Source: Chloroflexota bacterium (GTDB lineage: Bacteria; Chloroflexota; Limnocylindria; Limnocylindrales; CSP1-4). Taken from it: a DNA stretch of 7,295 nucleotides. The position numbers were made by a program, and so were the translations under genes. Every line of letters starts with the position of its first letter. Positions within the stretch are counted from its first letter, which is position 1. The DNA lies in contig DAIDTV010000076.1 of NCBI GenBank assembly GCA_027457005.1, positions 1-7,295 of the forward strand, read 5' to 3'. The notes under the pieces were generated by a model that saw nothing but the letters and a program-made list of their open reading frames with translations, ran no database searches and was not told the origin of the DNA. Positions 1 to 5,867 of this stretch are shown in pieces.

Positions 1-213
1 AACCGGCTGCGGCCGCCCCGACCGGTCGAGCCCTGGAGGGGCGTCCGCGATGCGCTGACCCTCGGCGCGGAGCCGCCCCAGGCGCGCCTGCCGGCCGATC
101 ACCCCGCCGCGGCGATGGTGTGGGATCCGGCGACACCGGGCGAGGACTGCCTCAACCTCAACATCTGGACGCCCGATCCGGGCGCGTCGGGCGTTCGCCA
201 CGGGCGCTCATGA
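1..213 (+). pseudogene. Type-B carboxylesterase (para-nitrobenzyl-esterase-like), truncated remnant; 5' end outside window
   Basis: Frame 1 is open from the left edge to a TGA at 211-213 (70 visible codons). It matches the N-terminal region of type-B carboxylesterases: an RPPRPVEPWRGVRDA block, as in enzymes reading RFAPPxPPEPWxGVRDA, then about 35 residues later EDCLNLNIWTP, the family's conserved EDCLxLN segment whose Cys forms a disulfide in many members. Family members (roughly 500 residues) continue directly into a VWIHGGxF oxyanion-hole segment and then the GxSxG serine. Here the similarity ends just after TPDPGASG and the chain stops eight codons later. Nothing to the right can hold the rest, because tatD occupies the opposite strand. 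This is therefore a broken gene with neither oxyanion hole nor catalytic triad. It converges on tatD, and the two stop codons share the 6-nt palindrome TCATGA (208-213). The family call is fairly sure; whether the cause is deletion, rearrangement or an assembly join is unknown. Confidence 0.7.
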
Positions 214-1077
214 CCCCATCCCTCCGCTTCTCCCGCTGAAGGCTGCGTCGTAGGCGCGGACCAGTCGGTCCCCCGGCAGGACGTCGATCTCGCCCCGCCG
301 CTCGGCGACCCAGGCGGCCGTGACCCGCACCCACGCGGGCTCGTTTCGCCGCCGCGGCGCCCCGGGGGGCGAGAGGTACGGCGAGTCCGTCTCGACCAGC
401 AGCCGGTCGGCCGGGACGATCCGCGCGACCAGGGCCGACGCCTCCTCGCCGCGGCGGAACACGAGGCCCGAGAAGCTGATCGCCAGGCCGAGCTCGAGCG
501 CGGCCTCCGCGTAGTCCACCGGCCCCGAGAACGAGTGCAGGATCGCGGGCGGGCGCCCGGCCAGCGCCGCCGTCCAGGCCGGGTCACCGACGCCGGCGCC
601 TCGCAGCTCCGCCAGCAGCTCGTCCTGCGCGTCCCGCCGGCCGGCGGCCGATCGGCAGTGCAGGATCACCGGCTTGCCCGTGGCGCGGCCGAGCGCGAGG
701 TGCCGGCGCAGGTTCGCCAGCTGCGCGTCGCGCGGCGAGAACGCGCGATCGTAGTCGAGCCCGGTCTCGCCGATGCCGACGACGCAGGGATCCGCGGCGA
801 GGGCCCGCACCTCGGACCAGGCCGCCTCCTCCACGCTCGATGCCACGTGCGGATGGATCCCCACCGCCGCGTCGAGGTGCAGCGGACGCGAACTCGTGTC
901 CGGCGATCCCCGCACAAGCGCCACCGCCGCGCGCGACGATTCGAGGTCCCAGCCCGGTACCAGCAGGCGCTCGACGCCGGCCAGCGCCGCCGAAGCCAGC
1001 ACGGCGGCGAGGTCGCCGGCGAACGGTTCCGCCTGGACGTGCCCGTGCGAGTCGACCAGGCGCACGGGGTCGGGCAC
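208..1077 (-). CDS. tatD: TatD-family metal-dependent hydrolase (TatD/YcfH-type nuclease)
   Basis: Predicted TIM-barrel metal hydrolase of the TatD family; characterised members are Mg-dependent 3'-5' exonucleases or DNases. All expected metal-site motifs are present (numbering from the GTG at 1077): DSHGHV with His11 and His13, GIHPH at 74-78, GETGLDY with Glu104, ILHCRSA with His140, ILHSFSG with His181, and LLVETDSPYLSPPG with Asp231, followed by the typical RNEP at 244-247. Length is 289 aa, slightly above the usual 255-270; the excess is a segment around 150-177 and a short C-terminal tail. No ATG fits. The GTG at 1077 lies 13 nt after the metG stop and leaves eight residues before the first motif; a second in-frame GTG at 1065 gives 285 aa. 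No strong ribosome binding site separates the two. The metG-tatD order is common in bacteria (metS-yabD in Bacillus), and the short gap implies co-transcription. The exact substrate is not predictable. Confidence 0.93.
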   Translation of the reverse strand: MPDPVRLVDSHGHVQAEPFAGDLAAVLASAALAGVERLLVPGWDLESSRAAVALVRGSPDTSSRPLHLDAAVGIHPHVASSVEEAAWSEVRALAADPCVVGIGETGLDYDRAFSPRDAQLANLRRHLALGRATGKPVILHCRSAAGRRDAQDELLAELRGAGVGDPAWTAALAGRPPAILHSFSGPVDYAEAALELGLAISFSGLVFRRGEEASALVARIVPADRLLVETDSPYLSPPGAPRRRNEPAWVRVTAAWVAERRGEIDVLPGDRLVRAYDAAFSGRSGGMGS

Positions 1078-1090
1078 GGCGGTCGCGGGC

Positions 1091-2776
1091 TCAGGCCTGG
1101 GCCGGGCTCGCGGGTTCGTCCCGGCTCGCGGGTTCGTCCCGGCTCGCGAGCTGGGCCTCGGTCTCCAGGCGCGGGAACAGCGGGGTCGGCACGCCGATGC
1201 GGCCGCCCGCCGGGCCGCTTCCCCAGCGCAGGAGCTCATCGAGCGGCGGCCCGCCGTTGCCGTCGGCGGCGTACGGATACGGCACGCCGAGCTGGTCCGC
1301 CAGCCGCGGGGCGACGGTCGGGATGAACGGCGCGGCGGCGAACCCGACGAGCCGGCACGCCTCCAGCAGATCGCCCAGGACGTCGCGCAGCCGCGCCGCG
1401 GCGGCCTGGTCCCCCTCCCTGACCGACTTTGCCAGCACCCAGGGCTGCTCGGCGTCGACGAACCGGTTGGCCGCCCCGACGAACTCCCAGAGTGCGGCCA
1501 GGGCGTCATGAAGGAAGTACCCCGAGAGCTTCGCCTCGTGCGCAGCGTGCGCGGCACGCCACGCGACCGCGAGCGGTGCCTCGTCCGGTGAGCGGGGCGC
1601 CGGCCGCTCGCCACCCAGGTAGCGTGCCGTCATCGAGAGGCTCCGGTTCACCAGGTTGCCGAAGTCGTTGGCCAGGTCGGCGTTGTAGCGGCGCACGAAG
1701 GAATCCCACGACACGTCGGTGTCGCGGTCGAACGCGACCTCCCGCAGCAGCACGTAGCGCGCGCCGTCGGTCCCCAGGGCGGCCGCCACGTCGGTCGGAT
1801 CGAGGAAGTTGCCCCGGCTCTTGCTCATCCGCTCACCCTGGACCAGGAGCCAGCCGTGGACCCAGACCTCGCGCGGCAGCGGTAACCCGGCGCTCATCAG
1901 CATGGCGGGCCACATGATGGTGTGCAGCCGGTTGATGTCCTTGCCGATGATGTGCAGGTCTGCCGGCCACCGGCCCGCGAAGCGGTCCGGATCGTCCGGG
2001 AAGCCCACCCCGGTGACGTAGTTCGTCAGCGCGTCGAACCACACGTAGACGGTGCCCGCCTCGGGGTTCCACGAGCCGTCCGGCAGCTGCGACGACGAGC
2101 CGTCGGGCATGATCGGGAACGGGATCCCCCAGGGCGCCTTCTCGCGGCTGACGGAGAAGTCCTCCAGGCCCTGCCGGATGAACCCGAGCATCTCGTTCTT
2201 CCGGTACTCCGGCTGCACCCAGTCCGGGTGGTCCGCGTAGTACCGCTCGAGCCGCTCCTGGTAGGCGGACAGGCGGAAGAACCAGTTGCGCTCGGTGAGC
2301 CACTGGAGCTCGACCCCGGGATGGTTCGGGCAGTGCACGCCGGTCGCGTCCTCGACCAGGTCGCTGGGCGCGCGGAAGCCCTCGTTGGGGCAGTACCAGC
2401 CTTCGTAGGTGCCCTGGTACAGGTCGCCGTTGGCGTGTGCCCGGCGGATCATCTCGTGCACCGCGCGCATGTGATCCGGATCAGTCGTCCGGATGAACCG
2501 GTCGGGCGCGATCCCGATCGCCTCCTCGGCGGTGCGGTACAGGGCGACCATCTCGTCGACGAACGCCTTCGGGGTCTTGCCGAGCTTCGCGGCGGTTGTC
2601 GCGATGTTCACCGAGTACTCGTCGGTCCCGGTCAGGAAGAAGGTCTCGTGTCCGTGCATCCGGTGCCAGCGCGCGATCGCATCGGCGCCCACGACCTCGT
2701 ACAGGGTATGGAGCCCGGGCCGGCTGTTGGCGTAGGCGATCGCGGTGGTCAGGTAGAAGCGCTGCAGGTCGGACAT
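1091..2776 (-). CDS. metG: Methionyl-tRNA synthetase with non-canonical HIGH motif
   Basis: Cytoplasmic class I aminoacyl-tRNA synthetase charging tRNA-Met; 561 aa, without a C-terminal Trbp111-like tRNA-binding domain. Recognisable blocks: N-terminal strand FYLTTAIAYANSRP (7-20), GADAIARW (30-37), FLTGTDEYS (47-55), VWFDAL (245-250), GKDINRLHTIMWPA (278-291), VHGWLL (306-311), the KMSKS loop as ERMSKSRGN (315-323), and NADLANDFGNLVNR (365-378) opening the anticodon-binding domain. Two signatures deviate. The HIGH position, normally PHxGHxYE, reads PGLHTLYE (HIGH equivalent 21-24). The zinc knuckle has Cys129, Cys149 and His152, but Glu132 where one-knuckle enzymes have the second Cys. The C-terminus ends in a SRDEPA duplication encoded by an 18-bp tandem repeat. 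No Shine-Dalgarno-like sequence precedes the ATG at 2776. The gene follows an unknown protein and leads into tatD. Overall identity is secure because many blocks match in order. Confidence 0.95.
   Translation of the reverse strand: MSDLQRFYLTTAIAYANSRPGLHTLYEVVGADAIARWHRMHGHETFFLTGTDEYSVNIATTAAKLGKTPKAFVDEMVALYRTAEEAIGIAPDRFIRTTDPDHMRAVHEMIRRAHANGDLYQGTYEGWYCPNEGFRAPSDLVEDATGVHCPNHPGVELQWLTERNWFFRLSAYQERLERYYADHPDWVQPEYRKNEMLGFIRQGLEDFSVSREKAPWGIPFPIMPDGSSSQLPDGSWNPEAGTVYVWFDALTNYVTGVGFPDDPDRFAGRWPADLHIIGKDINRLHTIMWPAMLMSAGLPLPREVWVHGWLLVQGERMSKSRGNFLDPTDVAAALGTDGARYVLLREVAFDRDTDVSWDSFVRRYNADLANDFGNLVNRSLSMTARYLGGERPAPRSPDEAPLAVAWRAAHAAHEAKLSGYFLHDALAALWEFVGAANRFVDAEQPWVLAKSVREGDQAAAARLRDVLGDLLEACRLVGFAAAPFIPTVAPRLADQLGVPYPYAADGNGGPPLDELLRWGSGPAGGRIGVPTPLFPRLETEAQLASRDEPASRDEPASPAQA
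1105..1148. repeat. 18-bp tandem repeat in the 3' end of metG
   Basis: Two exact copies of GGCTCGCGGGTTCGTCCC (1105-1122 and 1123-1140) are followed by the first 8 bases of a third copy (1141-1148). The unit is a multiple of three, so in metG it adds SRDEPA twice to the C-terminal tail without shifting the frame. The copies are identical, which suggests recent slippage or strong homogenisation. Confidence 0.95.
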
Positions 2777-2790
2777 CGGCGGCGATGGTA
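2777..2790 (-). promoter_or_regulatory. Possible extended -10 box close to the metG start (leaderless candidate)
   Basis: Reading the minus strand, TGC-TACCAT lies just upstream of metG, with TACCAT at 2790-2785 and only 8 nt between it and the ATG. TACCAT matches 4 of 6 positions of TATAAT, and the preceding TGC gives the TGn of an extended -10 element. A start site about 7 nt downstream would fall at or beside the ATG, consistent with the lack of any purine-rich ribosome binding site. No convincing -35 box is seen, and chance occurrence is quite possible. Confidence 0.25.
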
Positions 2791-2868
2791 GCAGGCGGGG
2801 CGGACGGTCCGCCGCACGGCATCAGTGGCGGGGCGCCCGGCACCCCGCGAGGGTGCGCTGGAAGTGCA

Positions 2869-2894
2869 GGACCCGCGGTCGATGCCGCGGGTCC
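2869..2894 (-). terminator. Perfect 10-bp GC-rich hairpin between the unknown gene and metG
   Basis: GGACCCGCGG (2869-2878) and CCGCGGGTCC (2885-2894) are exact reverse complements separated by a 6-nt loop. The hairpin begins 70 nt downstream of the stop of the 165-aa gene and ends about 93 nt upstream of metG. No T-run follows on either strand, so it is not a classical intrinsic terminator; it could be a U-less terminator, an mRNA-stabilising stem or an operator. I see no T-box or riboswitch consensus around it. Confidence 0.35.
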
Positions 2895-2964
2895 CGACTG
2901 CTCGTCGGATGGATGATGTGGTGGGGATCGCTGCCGGCGCTCCGACGCCGCCGGCTCCGCGACG

Positions 2965-3462
2965 TCAGGCGCCGGGTCCTGGCTCGGTGTCCGGCTGGTC
3001 GGCGGCCGAACCTCCGGGACCCCCCTGCTCCGCCTGCTGGCGGCGCAGCTCCGCCGCGTACTCCTTGCTCCTGGCGGCGACCTTGTGTCCGACCTCCGTG
3101 GTCATGGTGGCGGCCTTCTGGAGGGCCGGGCCGGCGTTCTCCGCGGCGACCGCCGCGAGCTCGGCCGCCTTGGCCGCGACCTCGCGCAGCACGGGTCCGG
3201 CATGCTCGGCGACGCCGTCGATCATGGCCTGGAGCTGGCCGACCCAGTCGCGCGCGCTCTCGTCGTGGACGCGCCACCCGCCGCTCTCCCAGGTCCCACC
3301 GGCACCGCCCTCGCCGGTGCCCGCGCCCTCGGCGGCGTGTTCCGCACCTGCGGGTCGATCACCGCCGGGTGCCGCCGCCGATGCCTGGGTGTCGCCGGCC
3401 GCCTCCGTGCCGATGCCGGGCTGCTCGTCTGATGCCATCGCCGGGTTCGGGCTCTCGTCCAT
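2965..3462 (-). CDS. Ala/Gly-rich helical protein of unknown function with 22-residue repeats
   Basis: I do not recognise this 165-aa protein. Residues 1-60 are rich in Gly, Ala, Pro, Glu and Asp and look disordered. From about 70 (HDESARDWVGQLQAMIDGV) to 146 the sequence is Ala-rich and predicted helical with amphipathic spacing. It contains two related blocks exactly 22 residues apart, AEHAGPVLREVA (85-96) and AENAGPALQKAA (107-118), resembling proline-punctuated 22-mers of surface-binding helical proteins. Residues 147-165 are again Gly/Pro-rich. There is no signal peptide, membrane segment or cysteine. The ATG at 3462 is supported by AGGGGGGAG (3474-3466) 3 nt upstream; the next ATG (codon 9) has no such site. 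It lies between the purine operon and metG with roughly 200-nt gaps on both sides, so it probably has its own promoter. A membrane- or granule-surface helix, or a stress/structural protein, is possible but unproven. Confidence 0.75.
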   Translation of the reverse strand: MDESPNPAMASDEQPGIGTEAAGDTQASAAAPGGDRPAGAEHAAEGAGTGEGGAGGTWESGGWRVHDESARDWVGQLQAMIDGVAEHAGPVLREVAAKAAELAAVAAENAGPALQKAATMTTEVGHKVAARSKEYAAELRRQQAEQGGPGGSAADQPDTEPGPGA

Positions 3463-3465
3463 GTG

Positions 3466-3474
3466 CTCCCCCCT
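3466..3474 (-). promoter_or_regulatory. Strong ribosome binding site of the 165-aa gene
   Basis: On the minus strand AGGGGGGAG ends 3 nt before the ATG at 3462. It is the best Shine-Dalgarno-like sequence in the window and decides the start of this gene, because the downstream ATG at codon 9 lacks one. Confidence 0.7.
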
Positions 3475-3484
3475 GGGGGTTGCG

Positions 3485-3500
3485 GTGCCCGTGCGGGCAC
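3485..3500. repeat. 6-bp inverted repeat with tetraloop in the 5' leader of the 165-aa gene
   Basis: GTGCCC (3485-3490) and GGGCAC (3495-3500) are perfect reverse complements around a 4-nt loop, 23-38 nt upstream of the ATG at 3462. In RNA this would form a small stable stem just upstream of the ribosome binding site; in DNA it could be an operator. Confidence 0.45.
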
Positions 3501-3516
3501 GTCACGTTGCGGTGGC

Positions 3517-3547
3517 AGTGTACCGCGGCGCGCCCCCGCCACCTCAA
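3517..3547 (-). promoter_or_regulatory. Possible sigma-70-type promoter of the 165-aa gene
   Basis: On the minus strand TTGAGG (3547-3542) is followed after 19 nt by TACACT (3522-3517). Each matches 4 of 6 consensus positions. The spacing is 2 nt longer than ideal. A start near 3510 would give a leader of roughly 48 nt including the inverted repeat at 3485-3500. It lies outside coding sequence, as expected for an independent transcript, but such matches are weak evidence in a GC-rich genome. Confidence 0.3.
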
Positions 3548-3581
3548 GTGCCAGTCGGCCGTGCGAGCCGGAAACTGTGCG

Positions 3582-3602
3582 CCGGGACGGTTCCGTTCCC
3601 GG
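3582..3602 (-). terminator. Inverted repeat downstream of purNH, possible terminator
   Basis: CCGGGA (3582-3587) and TCCCGG (3597-3602) are reverse complements around a 9-nt loop, about 60 nt beyond the purNH stop. No T-tract follows, so termination is only suggested by its position between two transcription units. The loop carries most of one copy of the 14-bp direct repeat. Confidence 0.3.
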
Positions 3603-3648
3603 TCGGGGCGTGGTCGGTGCCGTGATCCTCCGCGCGGGACGGTTCCGT
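3583..3648. repeat. Direct repeat pair CGGGACGGTTCCGT
   Basis: The 14-mer CGGGACGGTTCCGT occurs exactly at 3583-3596 and again at 3635-3648, 52 nt apart start to start, in the intergenic region between purNH and the 165-aa gene. Each copy contains the small dyad ACGG-TT-CCGT. Two identical dyad-bearing sites at about five helical turns would suit a regulator binding pair, but no regulator can be named. Confidence 0.6.
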
Positions 3649-3662
3649 GCCTTCGTCGGGCA

Positions 3663-5867
3663 TCAGTGCCGGAAGTGGCGGACCCCCGTCAGCAGCATCG
3701 ACACGCCGGCTGCCTCCGCCGCCGCGACCACCTCGTCGTCGCGGACCGAGCCGCCGGGTTGGACGAAGGCCGTGACGCCGGCGTCAGCGCAGGCCAGCAT
3801 GCCGTCGGGGAACGGGTAGAACGCGTCCGACGCGCAGGCGGCGCCTCGAACCCGCTCCGGCCCCGCCTTCTCGACGGCCAGCCGCGCGCTGTCGACCCGG
3901 CTCATCTGCCCCGCGCCGATCCCGACCAGCGTGCGGTCCCGCACCAGGACGATCGCGTTCGACTTCACGTGGCGGGCGAGCCGCCAGGCCAGGTCGAGAT
4001 CCCGCCGCTCGCGTTCGTCGGGCACCCGGGACGTCACCCGGCGCCACGTGGCCGGGTCGTCCGGGCGGACGTCCGATTCGGTCGCCAGCACGGCACCACC
4101 GGCGCTCCGGAACTCGACCGCCGGATCGCCTGCCGGATGGCCCAGCCACGGGTCCACCACCACGCGCAGGTTGGGGCGGCGGGCCAGCACCGCCACGGCT
4201 CCGGGCTCGACGGATGGCGCGACGACCACCTCGAGGAACAGTGCGGTGAGCCGCCCGGCCAGCGCGGCGTCGATGGGCCCGGTCAGCGCCACCACGCCGC
4301 CGAACGCGCTCACCGGATCGCCCGAGAGGGCGCGGTCCCACGCGGTGCCCAGGTCGTCCGCCTCGGCGGCGCCGCACGGGTTGGTGTGCTTGACGATCAC
4401 GCAGGCCGGCCCCCGGAGGTCGCGGACGATCGCCGCGGCGGCCGAGGCGTCGAGCAGGTTGTTGTAGCTGAGCGCCTTCCCCTGTCGCAGATCCACCCCG
4501 CGGGCGAACGGCCCGGCCGCCTCCGCGGTGTCCGGCAGGCGATAGACGGCCGCCCCCTGGTGCGGGTTCTCGCCGTATCGCAGCACCTGGACGCGCTCCA
4601 GCTCGAGCGCGAGGCGCGCGGGGAACGGCCCGGCTTCCTCGAGGCCGAACCGGACCGGGAGCTCGGCCGCGATCCGCGCGTCGTAGGCGGCCGTGTGGCG
4701 GAACGCCGCGGCCGCCAGCCGCCGCCGGGTGGCCTCGCCCAGGTGCCCCGCGGCGCGCAGCTCGGCGAGCACCGCCGGGTACGTCGCCGGGTCCGTGACG
4801 ATCGCCACCGACGCGTGGTTCTTCGCCGCGGCGCGGACCAGGGTGGGGCCGCCGATGTCGATCTCCTCGACCAGCTCGTCGAGGGTGGTGCCGGGCCGCT
4901 CCGCGGCGGCGGCGAACGGGTAGAGGTTGACCACCACGAGCTCGAACGGCTCGATCACCTCGGCCGCGAGCTGCGCGGCGTGGTCGGGACGGCGGAGATC
5001 GGCGAGCACGCCGGCCGCGATGCGCGGGTGGAGGCTCTTGACGCGCCCGTCGAGCATCTCCGGGAACCCGGTAACCGCGGCAACCTCGGTGACCTCGAGG
5101 CCGGCCGCCCGCAGCGCCCGCGCGGTGCCGCCGGTCGAGACCAGCTCGAACCCGAGCCAGGCGAGCCCCTGGGCCAGCCCGGCCAGCCCTTCCTTGTCGG
5201 ACACCGAGAGGAGCGCCCTCCGCGGCCGGGGGAGCGCCGCCGCGCGCGCGGGATCGAGCGACACGTGGCCGTCGGGCCCCTGCGTCACGGCGCCCGCGGC
5301 CAGCAGCGCCACCGCGCGCGGGAAGAGGCGCTGCTCGGCCGCGTGGAGGCGCCCGAGCAGCGATTCCTCGTCGTCGCCGGGGAGGACCGGGACCGCCTCC
5401 TGCAGGACGATCGGGCCGCCGTCGAGCACCACGTCGACCAGGGGGACGGTCACACCGGTCACGCGGACGCCCGCCGCGAGCGCGTCGTGCACCGCGTGCG
5501 CGCCGCGGAACGCCGGCAGCAGGCTGGGGTGGACGTTCAGCATGCGGCCCCGGAACGCCGCCAGCGTGGCCGGCCCGACGACCCGCATGAAGCCGGCCAG
5601 CGCGACGACGTGTGCGTCGGAAGCCTGCAGGGCCCAGAGCAGCGCGCGGTCCCACGACGCGGCGTCGGGGTAGTCCGCCGGGCGCAGCACCGCGGTCGGG
5701 ATCGACTGCGCGCGCGCCCAGTCGACCGCGGGGCACGGGCGGTCGGCGAGCACCAGCGCGGTTCGGACGCCGAGCCACCCGCGGTGCTCGGCGCGGACGA
5801 TCGCCTGCAGGTTGCTCCCCCGGCCGGAGACGCAGACGGCGATCGGGACGGCGGGCTGCGCGCTCAT
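3663..5867 (-). CDS. purNH: PurN-PurH fusion: GAR transformylase + AICAR transformylase/IMP cyclohydrolase
   Basis: A single 734-aa cytoplasmic chain for three steps of purine synthesis. Residues 1 to about 205 are PurN (10-formyl-THF to GAR): VSGRGSNLQAI (13-23), AGFMR (91-95), NVHPSLLP with Asn111 and His113, His124, and LDGGP with Asp149, matching E. coli N106, H108, H119 and D144. The usual His of GxTVHFV (E. coli H137) is Pro142. After a short linker, residues 216-734 are a full-length PurH. Its cyclohydrolase part has SVSDKEGL (221-228), STGGTA (244-249), KSLHP with Lys277, NLYPF with Tyr316, IDIGG with Asp337 and AAAKNH with Lys349. Its formyltransferase part has LRYGENPHQ (429-437), SYNNLLD (467-473), VKHTNPCGAA with Lys493-His494, SAFGG (520-524) and the GVRHFRH terminus. 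The ATG overlaps the purM stop by 4 nt (5864-5867). Separate adjacent purN and purH genes are the ordinary bacterial arrangement; here no stop or frame break separates them. Confidence 0.95.
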   Translation of the reverse strand: MSAQPAVPIAVCVSGRGSNLQAIVRAEHRGWLGVRTALVLADRPCPAVDWARAQSIPTAVLRPADYPDAASWDRALLWALQASDAHVVALAGFMRVVGPATLAAFRGRMLNVHPSLLPAFRGAHAVHDALAAGVRVTGVTVPLVDVVLDGGPIVLQEAVPVLPGDDEESLLGRLHAAEQRLFPRAVALLAAGAVTQGPDGHVSLDPARAAALPRPRRALLSVSDKEGLAGLAQGLAWLGFELVSTGGTARALRAAGLEVTEVAAVTGFPEMLDGRVKSLHPRIAAGVLADLRRPDHAAQLAAEVIEPFELVVVNLYPFAAAAERPGTTLDELVEEIDIGGPTLVRAAAKNHASVAIVTDPATYPAVLAELRAAGHLGEATRRRLAAAAFRHTAAYDARIAAELPVRFGLEEAGPFPARLALELERVQVLRYGENPHQGAAVYRLPDTAEAAGPFARGVDLRQGKALSYNNLLDASAAAAIVRDLRGPACVIVKHTNPCGAAEADDLGTAWDRALSGDPVSAFGGVVALTGPIDAALAGRLTALFLEVVVAPSVEPGAVAVLARRPNLRVVVDPWLGHPAGDPAVEFRSAGGAVLATESDVRPDDPATWRRVTSRVPDERERRDLDLAWRLARHVKSNAIVLVRDRTLVGIGAGQMSRVDSARLAVEKAGPERVRGAACASDAFYPFPDGMLACADAGVTAFVQPGGSVRDDEVVAAAEAAGVSMLLTGVRHFRH

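Noticed and set aside
535..1591. Long plus-strand frames across tatD and the metG end (535-1326, 773-1591)
   Set aside because: They are antisense to well-supported genes, lack family motifs, and show the Arg/Ala/Pro/Gly-rich composition of shadow frames.
1078..1614. Extending tatD upstream into metG, as the open frame allows
   Set aside because: The extra 179 residues are Arg/Ser/Pro-rich out-of-frame metG sequence without family similarity. The TatD domain begins at DSHGHV, right after the GTG codons at 1077 and 1065.
1922..2791. A 289-codon plus-strand frame opposite metG
   Set aside because: It is antisense to a confidently identified MetRS, with Val/Arg/Gly-rich low-information sequence and no independent signals.
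2860..2896. T-box leader suggested by GGACCCGCGG next to a synthetase gene
   Set aside because: The T-box-like string is on the plus strand, opposite to metG, and is simply one arm of a perfect hairpin. No specifier loop or Stem I features were found on either strand.
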